Source: Paraphysoderma sedebokerense (taxonomy: Eukaryota; Blastocladiomycota; Physodermatomycetes; Physodermatales; Physodermataceae). Taken from it: DNA of 64,000 bases. Shown here one piece after another: positions 1 through 10,281 of this stretch (positions are counted from its first letter, which is position 1; the number at the start of each line of letters is the position of its first letter). The translations under genes and the position numbers were made by a program. The notes under the pieces were generated by a model. It did not search any database. It saw only the letters and a list, made by a program, of their open reading frames with translations, and was not told where the DNA came from. The stretch is taken from contig JAHLJZ010000082.1 in the NCBI GenBank assembly GCA_025602915.1, positions 37,490 through 101,489 of the forward strand, written 5' to 3'.

Positions 1-2044
1 CGACCAGCCAGGGCTTCAATTTTCTTTTTCTCTGCTTTCTTTTTCTGTCGTACTTCCGCTCCCGGTTCGTCGTCGATGATGAAATCATCTAAATCTGATC
101 CGTACGGCTCTTCTTCCATGTCATCAGGAGACACCTTTTCAGGTTCGTTGTCTTCAATTGCATCGTCGTCCACGAAATTTGACTTGCCTGTTCCGAGTTG
201 TGTGGCCGAGTTAGCGAATTACTACAATTTGTCGTAACTAGATATGTCATACTCACCAAGCATAGAATGACCCGCTGATGAATGTTTATTAGAAACTTGG
301 TTGTCATCGAAAAGGTTAAGGGTAGGCTTTGATGATTCATCTTTTCTCGGTTTCGTCACTGGATCTGGCAAATCTTTTGGAATGACTGAGTCTACCATGA
401 TGAAGGAAGCTTCCGAGTCACTCTAAAAATTTTTGGCATTGGCATTAGCGCAAAGTTGCTGAAAGTGCACACAAGAAACGACATACGTATACTAGACAAT
501 TCTCGGTTGGATGAAACGCGATGCATCTCAAATCATGCGAATGCTGGTTGCTGTATACAGTACTCATGTCAATTGACGTACAGGTTCCGAAGGTTTGACA
601 ATCACTAATCATACCTGTAGATAGACTCTTTCGTCTCCATATTCCATATTACGACTCTTTTATCCATGTCTATCGAGGCCAAGTATTGACCATTGGGTGA
701 CCAAGCGACTTGAGTGACGGTCTGAGCATGAGGTTAGTATTGACTTGAGGTTGACCCTAGCGACAATAAATAATACCCACGTTCTCGTGTGGAGAGGACA
801 ATGTAAACGCGGTACTGAAGTCGGAACGTTTAAGTATGAGGATATCTGTTGAACAAGAGTCAATGTCTGCCTTCAAAGATGAGAGAATACCAATGAAGAC
901 TTACCATTATTTGTGCCCGGTACAGCCAAGTATTTTCCCCAAGGATGCCATGCCAATCGACTCGTTTCTGGTTCCCTAAGAAATGGAGAACGGGCCGATG
1001 GTAAATGAATTTGAATTACATCTATCGATATGCGACGACATGAGACTGCTTACTCAGATTCTTTGGCGATCGTCAATTTCTCGAGATTTTTTTCGATTGC
1101 AATAGGTTCTGAATTAAGATTGAATATTTTGACGCAGCCTGAAGCATCGACGGAGGCCTATGAATACAAGTTTGAAAGGATTTTGTCAGACAAAGCAAAC
1201 TACAAAGAGAAATAGACGGCATAATCTCCAACCAGATAATTCTTGAGGGGGTCAAATGCGACCGATTTTACTGGTTTGCTGAATCCATGCAACTCTTGTG
1301 AATCTGTTATGTCGTTTACGTTCATGATACGAATCATCAAATCACTGGAACCAAAATTCCTGTTTAGTATTTAGTTGAAATCATACTCAATATGTTTAAT
1401 GAACGTACTCTCCGCCGACAGCTACAAGTTTCCCATCGGTTGAGAATGCGATTGTACGAGGGTGTAAGGTGAATCTAGAAATCAATTTTTTGTCTTCTAA
1501 ATCGTTGGCGTCCACCATATAAATCTCTCCAAGATCATTGCCATATGCAAATTTCGAGCCCTGTATCAAATATTTTTTTATGAATTATGTCAATTCACAA
1601 TAGTATTGCTGTAGACAACAAAATCGCACAGTGTCCAAGGAAGAGGATCGTACCTGACCTGCCAAACAAGTCAGAGTGTCGAAATTGTCGGCATCGAAGG
1701 GCAATGGTTCATTATTCCTTTTTTCAGCGGCGGTATGCCAGATCCGAATGTTTTCTTTATCAGCGGTGACGAGATATCTTTGTGAAGAGAAGCGACATAT
1801 CGACAGAGCGATGCCAACAAGGACAACAACAAAAACGCGTGAACAGCAAAGGTTTAACAGAAGGATGAAGGGAGAGAGTGTGTGAGTGCAACAGCAACCA
1901 AGCAATGTCAGAGTGGAATGAAGCGAGACTATTTATTGAGCGAGGGAAAAGACTGAGAACAACTTACTCTCCTGCGAGGATGAAGGCGAGATCCGTGGGG
2001 CCGTTGCCAAAGGTCGACCTGACAAAGGTGTCTGGGAATGGCAT
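1..2044 (-). CDS. ctf4: Ctf4/Mcl1/WDHD1 replisome adaptor (AND-1), N-terminal part
   Basis: This is the N-terminal part of the replisome hub that links the CMG helicase to polymerase alpha and sister-chromatid cohesion in the nucleus. Minus-strand exons give a series of WD-type blades: YLVTADKENIRIWHTAAEK (about 1800-1720), DNFDTLTCLAGQ, FAYGNDLGEIYMVD and TLHPRTIAFSTDGKLVAVGGE-like text (about 1560-1410), a blade with SVDASGCVKIFNL (about 1160), SRLAWHPWGKYLAVPG (about 970) and QVAWSPNGQYLASIDMDKRVVIW (about 720-630). An acidic linker with EEEPYGSDLDDFIIDDE runs into the left edge, where animal WDHD1 and yeast Mcl1 have their acidic linker. The SepB and C-terminal domains lie outside the window. 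At least seven introns are needed. The start is uncertain: the ATG at 2044 gives a short leader MPFPDTFVRSTFGNG before the first blade, but an upstream exon is possible. Confidence 0.85.
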
Positions 2045-2121
2045 TCGGGAAGGAGGAGTGTGCACGGTGGTTGAGTTGGGTATGGGTGTATGTAGACAGA
2101 CAGATAGAAGGATGAGATGGA

Positions 2122-2156
2122 GAGGGAATCAGAAAGAGGGAATCAGAAAGAGGGAA
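2122..2156. repeat. Short tandem repeat upstream of ctf4
   Basis: Two to three adjacent copies of a 14-base unit (aatcagaaagaggg) lie just upstream of the first recognisable ctf4 exon. The repeat is purine-rich on the plus strand and has no visible coding role. Confidence 0.6.
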
Positions 2157-2344
2157 TGGACAAGTGCTGTATTCTCACTCACTTGCAGTGACAACGCGCG
2201 CGCCGTGTTCCCTTGCCACCACCAGACTTCTTTTGTCTGCTTTTCAATGGATTTTGGACCAAGAATTATGTATTGTGAAACATCAGCATCAAGAATTTTT
2301 ATCTCTTCTTGATTATAGGTATACATATAACACAAGTAGCGCCT

Positions 2345-3616
2345 CTATGAAGGCAGCAGACGGTCGGCATATTCAACAGCATCATCAAATGATTTACCAT
2401 GTTTAATCGCCAGTTCAATCATTCTCAATTTCAGTTCTGCCACCTTAATTCTAGATGTCGTCTCGCTCTCCACAAGTTTCATCTGTAATTCCTCTACGTT
2501 CTTTTCGCTCAAATAGTCGAAGGCAGTCCTGACAACTCTCTTCTCATGTTCCTGAGACCTTTCAATCATTGTCAATGCCTCATTCTCCCGCGTCTTTGCC
2601 TTCTTTTGAGCGTTTGACGGTCCTACTTCCTCACCTTCGGTAGCATCATTGTGATCTATCAAACACAAAGGGCGTTTGGATAGCCTTGGGACCGTGCTAT
2701 TTGCCTCGTCTTGTGGATTTGAAGCCTGTTCATCATCACCAACCTCGCCATTCGGAATTTCATGTTGATGTTCCTCATTTTGAGACTCGATTGAGCAACT
2801 AGATTAGTTTATATGGATTGACGCCATATTGAGGGCAAGTTGTTACCTGTGCTTGGGTTATGAGTTCATCGTCAGGAGATTCCTCCTTGATTCTGATAAA
2901 GTCACTAAAAGTATGCTTCGCTGTGGCATTTGTGGAGTTTACTCTTTCTCTGATGAAAGTTCCAAGGTTGTCAGAGACTTTGAAGTTTCCAGCTTTGGGG
3001 TGAAAGCAACCATGCTGATACCGGATTTGCAGGAAAGGTTGCTGTCGTGTATCGGGTGGAGTATGAATAACTATATATCCTTTGCAATCATATTGATTTG
3101 TATTAATCCGGTTGCGAGATGAATATGCGACAGGCAGGTTATGCTTGGCGTATTCAAAACGTTGGCAGCACCAATAGATGCACCGCCTACTACCGTTCTG
3201 GTATTTGACTGTTTTTTGATACCTACAATGAAGTCAGAAGTGGAGTTCAAATAAGTATCCTTGGATACACACCTATATGAATATCCATCAGCGGATTCTA
3301 TAGAGCTCTTGATTTCGTCTGCCAGGTCTTCTAAATTGGCTGTTGGATGTACTCTTACCAAGCACTTTAATTCAACACCATTAGATTGATCGCTTTCCTG
3401 CCCGTGCGTATGGTCTGATTGAAGACATCGAAAGATTTCACCGTATACTGTTGCTTTAATGTCCGACGCATCGTTAAAAATCGTGCCCGAATATTGACCT
3501 TTCTTACGACAGAAGCGGCACATCGGGTAAAGACCACCTTCACCCCAAAAATCCAATGGGGTTAGATGTAGATTTCTGCACCATTTCTTCCTGGAGCAAT
3601 CCGAAATTACCGACAT
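2345..3616 (-). CDS. Unknown protein with N-terminal zinc-finger-like cysteines
   Basis: I do not recognise this gene. Three minus-strand segments join into one frame by plausible introns (about 3270-3227 and about 2845-2800). The N-terminus has a cysteine cluster, CSRKKWC, then about 20 residues with PLDFW, then YPMCRFCRKKG. This resembles the treble-clef fingers that precede HNH-type or viral replication proteins, but no HNH catalytic motif follows. The middle is mixed polar sequence with RYQHGCFHPKAGNF. The C-terminus is acidic, then turns into a charged helix (about 2560-2345) rich in E, K and L. Start chosen: ATG at 3616, directly before the cysteine cluster. It lies beside the retroelement-like debris at 3.7-4.3 kb, so a mobile-element origin is possible; I infer this from position only. 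Confidence 0.45.
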
Positions 3617-3755
3617 GAGTGATATGAGTGGAGGGTAATAAGTGCATCTCGTGAGTCGGGAGTTCAGGTGAACGTGGCCAAATTTGGTTGCCTTACCATG
3701 ATCACATTACCATCGATCCATCTCTTACTCCTGCTTCTCTCTTATATACAACCAA

Positions 3756-4077
3756 AAGCTAACAAACGCTCTCGTAAACAAGCCAGTACGGCAGCTACTT
3801 CCCCTGGTACTTCATCCTCGATCAATACCGTTAAATGACGAAAACGGAAACAATTACCAGTCCAACGCTATTGTCGATAGTATGGTAGGTTGGTAGGTTG
3901 GGGCACGAAGGGAAGGCGTAGAGCTCGAGGAGGAAGTACCAGAGGAAGTAGCTGCCGTAGGGAACTGTTTATGAGAGCGTTTGTTGGCTTCATCCTAAAG
4001 AATCGTCTGTGTTGTACCACCATCGACAATAACGTTGGACTGGTAATTGTTTCCGTTTTCGTCATTTAACGGTATTG
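3756..4077. repeat. Interleaved inverted repeats A-B-A'-B'
   Basis: Segment A (3756-3820, 65 bases) is the reverse complement of A' (3926-3990, 65 bases), with about ten mismatches. Segment B (3823-3880, 58 bases) is the reverse complement of B' (4020-4077, 58 bases), with only two mismatches. The order is A-B-A'-B', not the A-B-B'-A' of a simple palindrome. The A:A' and B:B' pairings therefore cross, and one hairpin cannot satisfy both. Between B and A' lies a G-rich stretch with two copies of taggttgg (about 3886-3901). The arms have coding character, described in the next entry. Confidence 0.85.
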
Positions 4078-4290
4078 TCACGAATATGTCGGCATTATAC
4101 ATTGTTATGCTTGGTTGCGATTTTGGTGTTGGAGCATTTGATTGACTAACTTCTGATGCTTCATTTTGGGCAAAATAGGATCGAGATCTTTGGTCGCGGC
4201 GTTCGGATTATTGGGTTTGGTTCGTTGACGTGTTGGGTTGTTCCCTCGATCATTGTTGCGATTTTGATCCTTGTCTTTATAATTATGTTT
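3868..4290 (-). pseudogene. Retroelement-like remnant with degenerate retropepsin motif
   Basis: Read on the minus strand, the interval 4200-3990 gives SYFAQNEASEVSQSNAPTPK, then ITMYNADIFVTIPL, then NYQSNVIVDGGTTQTIL before a stop. The last part resembles the retropepsin active-site region of LTR retrotransposons (hydrophobic-D-S/T-G-A-T), here with DGG instead of DSG/DTG. The upstream stretch (about 4290-4200) is asparagine-, arginine- and lysine-rich in another frame, as in a Gag-Pol linker, and stops break the frame. The inverted copy B at 3823-3880 repeats the same residues but diverges after VDS. I see no reverse transcriptase, integrase or LTR. This is inference from one motif; a low-complexity host sequence is the alternative. 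Confidence 0.35.
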
Positions 4291-4649
4291 ATTCCCTCAT
4301 TGATCGCCAAGCTCTAGACTTCGATGTGTATAAAACACAAATGCTGAGATTCCTCAGTGATTCCTCAATATCTGTCACTAAAATACAGTAGCCGTCATTT
4401 CGAGCGGCTGACTCGATTCCAAAAATAACTAATCTCGCCCCCACTTGCCATAGCAAATCCTGCGCAACAGAAGATCCATTCATCAGAGATTTGGAGGGCG
4501 CAGTTGTTAGCGGCAGATTCTGCAATACAATTATGTAGTAACTACATAGGAATACGCGCGCCTGCATGCACTTCACATTCCTTCTTTTGTATTTTGCATT
4601 CCCTTCCACACTCATTCCCTGCCACTCCACTCAGTGTCATTCCATACTA

Positions 4650-5856
4650 CTACAAGAGACCCCGCTGCTCCAAGTACCCAAAAGCCATCAGCGCCGTCTG
4701 CACACTCGGCAGCGCTACCTCCCCTCCCATCATCAGTCCTCGTAGCTCCTCCACGCTCACCCCTCGACGTATCTCTATCACCTCTACCGTCCAGTAGTCG
4801 CAATCAATCAGCATTTTCCAAACTCCACTGAAAATCAAGTCATCTGCACACGCACCTTCTTCGTCCCGAGCCAATGGTGTAAGATCCTCCTCCGCATCAA
4901 TCACCAAAAATGGGTAAAACTTGTTGCGACACCATTTCAACTAGACGAATCCATTTGATACCATCAGCCAAATGTTTACTTTCGCTTTCTCCACCATAAT
5001 CACAAAATGAAGTGAAATAAAGGCAAACAGGGCCTCAAAAAGGAACCACCTCAACAACTCACCTCCACAATACCCTCTTTCTTGGATTCTGGCAGTAAAT
5101 TCACCCACTCGCCATTCTTTAGATGAGCTTCTTCTGATAACTCTGCTTTTGCACAGTCCAGTATACTAAGAGTGAAAATTAATCAAGTTCAATCAGAATC
5201 CAATTCGCAGTTAAAATGTTATTTCAGGCCACTCTCCATTTCTCCAATCCAACATCGTTATTTCAGGCAGTACAGTACAATGCAAACCTGGAATGTTTCA
5301 TCCGATCGTATGCACCACTAGGAAAAGTGTACAACATTTCATTCGGACCTTGAGCATACTCTCTTAACAAAGTCACTGTTTTGGTTTGCGCTTGGTAAGG
5401 AAATATCACAGCAAAGGCCGGGTTAGGAATACTGTGACCAGCCACATCCCAATCTACTGTCTTTCCATTTTCAAATTCCACTAAATATTAATCAAATAAA
5501 TAAAGAAATCAAGTATATGAGGTGGTTAGTCGTCAGCATCACTCAAGACTTGGCGGATCTGCAAGGGAATTGATGCAGCGCCCAGTTTGGTTCTTTTAAA
5601 TTTTCGTTTTTATCGTACCAGTTCTATTCCATACATTAATATACCTAAAAACAAAAATCACAATGACACTTCTATTAACTCATTTGATTCACTTGGTGCA
5701 CCATCAAGTTTGTAGCCAGTCGAGAAAGACAAGAAACCTTTTGTACAAGTTCTTGACATATATCTGCTTGAACGACCCCTCCGATATTAGTTGTTCTTGC
5801 AGCTCTTTTTCTATTTGCTGCTTTCGAACTTCGTTTTCTGATTGATTCGTTGACAT
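4650..5856 (-). CDS. Nudix hydrolase, ADP-ribose pyrophosphatase-like
   Basis: Predicted Nudix enzyme that would hydrolyse a nucleoside diphosphate linked to another group, most likely ADP-ribose or a nucleotide sugar. Exon 1 starts at ATG 5856 (MSTNQSENEVRKQQ) and ends after NLYK. A 26-base exon at 5619-5644 supplies RYINVWNRT. The third exon continues VEFENGKTVDWDVAGH and PAFAVIFPYQAQTKTVTLLR, the beta-strands that precede a Nudix box. The box region reads GAYDRMKHS then ILDCAKAELSEEAHL: the glutamates of REUxEE are present (AELSEE), while the first box glutamate, the arginine and the second glycine are replaced. The C-terminal exon (4940-4650) gives the closing helix and ends in EQRGLL. 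All joins keep frame. Substrate cannot be told from sequence. Confidence 0.7.
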
Positions 5857-6253
5857 TTTAGTACAGTTAGAGAGAACTAGGTCAGGTGGGATATACAGAT
5901 GTTGGAATCAAGGTGAGCTAGAATTTTGAAAAACCTCAACGAGGACCTTCTGTTAGTTTTACCTGTGGATCAATGGTCTATTGATTGCACGTAGAATGGA
6001 TGGTATTTATTTTTTTTTCTTTCTTCTTAACATTTGCTGTCAGCAAGTCCGTCGCTCAGTTTATTCTCTTCCCATGGGTATATCCTTTACTACAGTCAAA
6101 GTCCATGTCGGCTAACACGATCAGACTCCTCCGCAGATTCAAATAGTACAATCGAATCGACGATGAATGTGGTGTATAGTACAAGTAGACACTCTGTAAG
6201 GTACAGTCTGCTTTTGATGAGTTTTCGCACTGCCGTTTTTCGCTTGTCATTAC
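5857..6253. other. Intergenic, Nudix gene to coiled-coil gene
   Basis: About 400 AT-rich bases between the Nudix start and the 3' end of the coiled-coil gene on the same strand. I see no credible coding frame, RNA gene or repeat. Confidence 0.5.
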
Positions 6254-9200
6254 TTAACTCTCGATACCTCCAATCCCGTACCGTTCTTCCAACACATTCA
6301 ACGCCTTACCCAAAAGTTCAGTTTCCCTTTGACTTAAATTCTCCATCACTTGGTTTCCAATCCTGAATCGATTCAACAGTTCAACATTCTCCATCAACTC
6401 TTTCTTTGCCTTTTCTCTCTTTTGTTCCGCTATCTTGATCATCTCCCTCATTTCATCATTCTGTCGTTTCAACACTTCAATATCGTTTTCAAACTGCTTA
6501 CCGCGAGACTCTGCCTTTTCGCGATCCTCCTTCTCCTTAGCCAACTCTACATACCGCTTTCTCAAATCCATATTCGCCACATCCAATTTCTTTTTCTCAT
6601 TCACCAATTTGCTCTCCAAATGTTGAATCAAATCCACAAACTCTTTCACCTGCTGTTCCAAACTCGCAATCTTTTTCCCACTCTTTTCGTCCCGCTGATT
6701 CTCTATTTCAGCGTCACTTTTTACCCTCTCTAAACTTCCTTTCAACCTAACAATTTCATTCTCCAATTCTTGTTTCTCGTTTTCGTATCTCCCTATATCC
6801 GATTTCATTTGTGTTTCATACCTAAAATGAAGTGTCTTTACGGACTCTCGTAAATCGTTTCGCTCATTTAGACTCCGAGATAACTGCGTCTTTAATTGGT
6901 CTGTCAGGAATTCATGTTCCTTCTCCGATTGGGTAATTTTACTTTTTAATTCTTCAATCTCGGTTTCCTTGTCCTGAAGACGATCGGATAATGATTGGAT
7001 CTCGGATTTGTAAGTCTCGGTTGACCGTTGAGTATCCGAGACTTGATTTCGTAACGTCGAAAGTGTGGAACAAAGCTGGTTCGTTTTGAGTGTTTGAATT
7101 TCGAGGTTGGTTTGTAATTCTTGATTTTGATCTTCTAATTTCTCGTTTCGAGTTTTTAGTTTAGACATTGATTTCTTGAGTTCGGTGGACTCGGATTCAG
7201 ATAAACGATGTTCGAGTTGAGTCGTTAAATCGTTGAGAGATTTACGAAGGTGGTCGCATTCCGTGGTGACTTTGGAGAGTTCTTGATCAAGTGTTTTACG
7301 TTCATGGGTTATCTCTTGTTTATCGAATTCGAGTTTCCTCTTTAAGTCCTCGACTTGGGCTTCCAACTCTGGAACACGGGAATCGAAATTTCGGGTTTGC
7401 GAATTTTCGTTGTCCTGTTGAATCTGTTCTTCGAGTTTTGATATCTCGGTTTTTAAATGTTCCATTGTTTTGAGCAACTCTTTCTCACGTCGATGATAAT
7501 TCTCCAACTGCTTACTATCTTCGTCGATTCGTTTTCTCAATTCAATAGCCTCCGATTCCGCCCTTTCAATTTCTTCGTTCTTGAATTCTTCTAGTTCAGC
7601 CAACTGTCGTTCTTTGACTTCGGAAGATTGAGCCCATTCTTCTTCCATCAATTTGAAGTACTTCACCTGCGAATACAACTTTTCCAATTCTTTCTCCCTT
7701 AACAGCAACTCATCTTTCAGTTCGGCTACAACTGACTCGAACTCTGTTAAACCAGATCTTATTCCATTTTCATTTCTGATTTGATCATCACCTTCAAACT
7801 GTTCGATATGATCCCGAGGTCGCGAATCGCCGTCCAGATCATCTTGATCATGTATTTGTTCTTGCATCCCCGTCACCATTTTCATCAAATCACATCTCTC
7901 GTCCAATAATCTCCCAACTTCATCATCGCCTAACCTGTTTAAACCTATTCCCAACGGGGTAGAAGATAAACTACTTCTCATTTCATCTTTACATTCTCTC
8001 AATGGATCTTTTTTCCTCAAATTTTTGAACTTGCATTTACAACTTTCCAATTCACTTTTTAACCCGACATTTTCCTCTTGTAGTCGATGAATGTAATCTG
8101 ATTGCTCAATCTCCAAATCCAAATGTCTCGAAATAACATCTCGCTGTTTTTTAATTTGAGTCGAAGCTTCGTGAAATTGACCGTGTTGAATTAAAGAGTA
8201 CAGTTGGTCCAGAGACTGTTGAACAGATGCTATAAGTTGAGCTTTTTCACAGATTTCGGTCGTCTCGGATTCTAATCGACTGGGGTCGAGTGAAGTGTAG
8301 AGTTGGTTCGATTGTTCGAGTAATCCCTGGCGCTCATCGTCTAGATGGATAGCAAATTCGGGCTCTGCTGGAGATGAAATAATCAAGTCTGGTATCGACA
8401 CCGGAGAATTTGAAGCGGGGATGTTTAAGTGAGGAAATCGGTGGTTGAAGTCTTGATGGTTTTGATTGATTGATTCGGATCTAGTTAGCGGTTGACCAGG
8501 TTCGTTCATGGTATGGTGACGACGGTGGTGATGAGCATGGTCTGCGTGGGTTGAATGTCGATGGTGACTTGGCTCGCCTGGATCAGATGCAGCGCGGTTA
8601 CGAGTGTCGAGTTTTTCGATTTCTCTCAACATTTCGTCCAGCTGATTTGGATAATATAGAGTTTTGTCAGAAACTGAGAACGCAACTAATAAAAGTGATG
8701 AAGGAAGAAAACACCCAGAAATTCAACGAACCGGTATAGTTTCTTCCTCATCTTTTGTCGTTTCAACTTTCAGCGCCATTTCCGATTCCGGTAAATTATA
8801 ATGAACAATCTCCACAATATGTCTCTTCACCAACCCCAATTTCAAACCCTCACTTCCACCTTCCGAATCAACATTCCCTTCTTCCCTATTCCTCGGTCCA
8901 TCCCACCTTTCTTCGTCCACCGTTCTCGTCACTGCAGATCGATGAGAAGGTACCTTAGAATCCATCGATCCCCGATATTGAATATCCCCATGCGAAGAAT
9001 ACCCGGGATCGGAAGGCGTCGTGGGACCTCTCACCGACGTTGAATTTCGTAATTCTGGCTCTGAATACGCTTTTCTATAAGAACGAACCCGAGACTGTGT
9101 TGCCGGTGGAATATCATAATCAGGTAACGGAGGTAACGAAGCAGAAGGAGATGGAGATGGAGTTGGTTCTTGTAACTCTATAATCGTGTTACTCCTTGAA

Positions 9201-9445
9201 CTTAATTTTCGACCTCGTTGAACTGACCTGTCAGATTTGGATCGGCGTCGTGGTTTCGAGGGTTCTGAAGTGTGGGGTATAGGTGCAGAATATGAATGAT
9301 AAGAATGAGGTTTAGAATGAATTTGGTGTTGGGATTGGTTACGGCTACTGTAACTGTTTTGGTGTTCGGGTTCGTTGAAATTGATGTTTAATGGGTTCTC
9401 GAGGTGGGCGAGGGCAGTGAATAAACTTTTCACTGTTTTTGCCAT
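6254..9445 (-). CDS. Large coiled-coil protein with disordered N-terminus
   Basis: Two exons, 9445-8732 and 8641-6254, join in phase (EETIP then LDEMLREIEKLDTR) to give about 1033 residues. Residues 1-240 are Ser/Pro/Arg-rich and look disordered (KPRRRSKSDRSVQRGRK). Residues about 240-380 are His/Ser-rich with conserved-looking patches. From about residue 390 to the end the sequence is an almost unbroken heptad coiled coil rich in E, K, L, Q and R, closing with LSQRETELLGKALNVLEERYG. This architecture suits a cytoskeletal, centrosomal or tethering protein, but nothing in it identifies a family. The neighbours do not help. Start chosen at the first ATG of the open frame, MAKTVKSLFTALAHL. Confidence 0.8.
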
Positions 9446-10281
9446 CGATTTCTGGGCTTTCTTTGTCGTTTCGGATAATTATGTATATCGTAGTGTGTGG
9501 TTGGCGGGGTAACACCACTGACAAAATTTACCCGGACAGTTTAACTGATTTCACAGACTTTTTTGTTCGTAACGGCAATTCCGATTTTCATGGGACTGTA
9601 GGTTCGTGGTTTCTAATTCGCGAAGCCAAACTATTCTATTTTGTTGTCGGTGATTTAGAGTATTTTGTCGAATACAAAGGGGTTGTGACGTCATTGATCG
9701 CACTTCGGATGGATTCCCCTTTTGTTTCGCGTCTTCGGAAAAAGTTTAAAAATTCTTTTTCGTTGAGAACAAACTGTGTGGGATAAATGAGTAATAATAG
9801 ATAAAATGAATATGAATTGTAACGCAATGTTTGCCATACAGTTTTATTGCCTTTGGTTACACACATGAATTCCCCGCAGATACTGCCATTTCTACGATGG
9901 CTGCACAACCAGGCGAATCGTACAGCACTTATTTTGCATCGCCAGACAACAACTCATGGTGAGTCAGATGCAAATCATATCATTGGTGCGTGATGATACT
10001 TATTTTGTCCAATTCCGCAAGGAGATACAAGCGATGCAACACTTGTCCCGAGGTGTGTGTATTTCGAGTGGAGCAAAGTAACGTGATGCCCAAAAGGACC
10101 CGCATTCAATCCAACACGCCACTGTGCGGCCCGCGTTCTTTTTATTCCTCGCATTCCATCGTTCCTCTGTTCCCTCCGCACATCCGCATTCTGTGAATTC
10201 TCCATATTAACAACACATTGCGACAAACCTCCTCCTTGGATTTTAGTTTGTTGTGAATATATCAAGCTCAGCGTATAAACC
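9446..10281. other. Intergenic between divergent genes
   Basis: About 840 bases shared as the upstream region of the coiled-coil gene (minus) and the ATP-grasp gene (plus). It contains a palindromic TGACGTCA at 9686-9693, a possible CRE/bZIP site. Open frames here (9439-9786 plus, 9636-9908 minus, 9975-10382 minus) have no recognisable content and I do not call them. Confidence 0.4.

Noticed and set aside
1878-2312. 144-residue plus-strand open frame
   Set aside because: It overlaps the ctf4 first exon and its purine-rich repeat on the other strand; no recognisable content.
3756-4077. MITE or DNA transposon with terminal inverted repeats
   Set aside because: The arms are interleaved rather than terminal and no target-site duplication is visible at the outer ends.
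9439-9786. 115-residue plus-strand open frame
   Set aside because: No motif, and it lies in the divergent upstream region; likely a chance frame.
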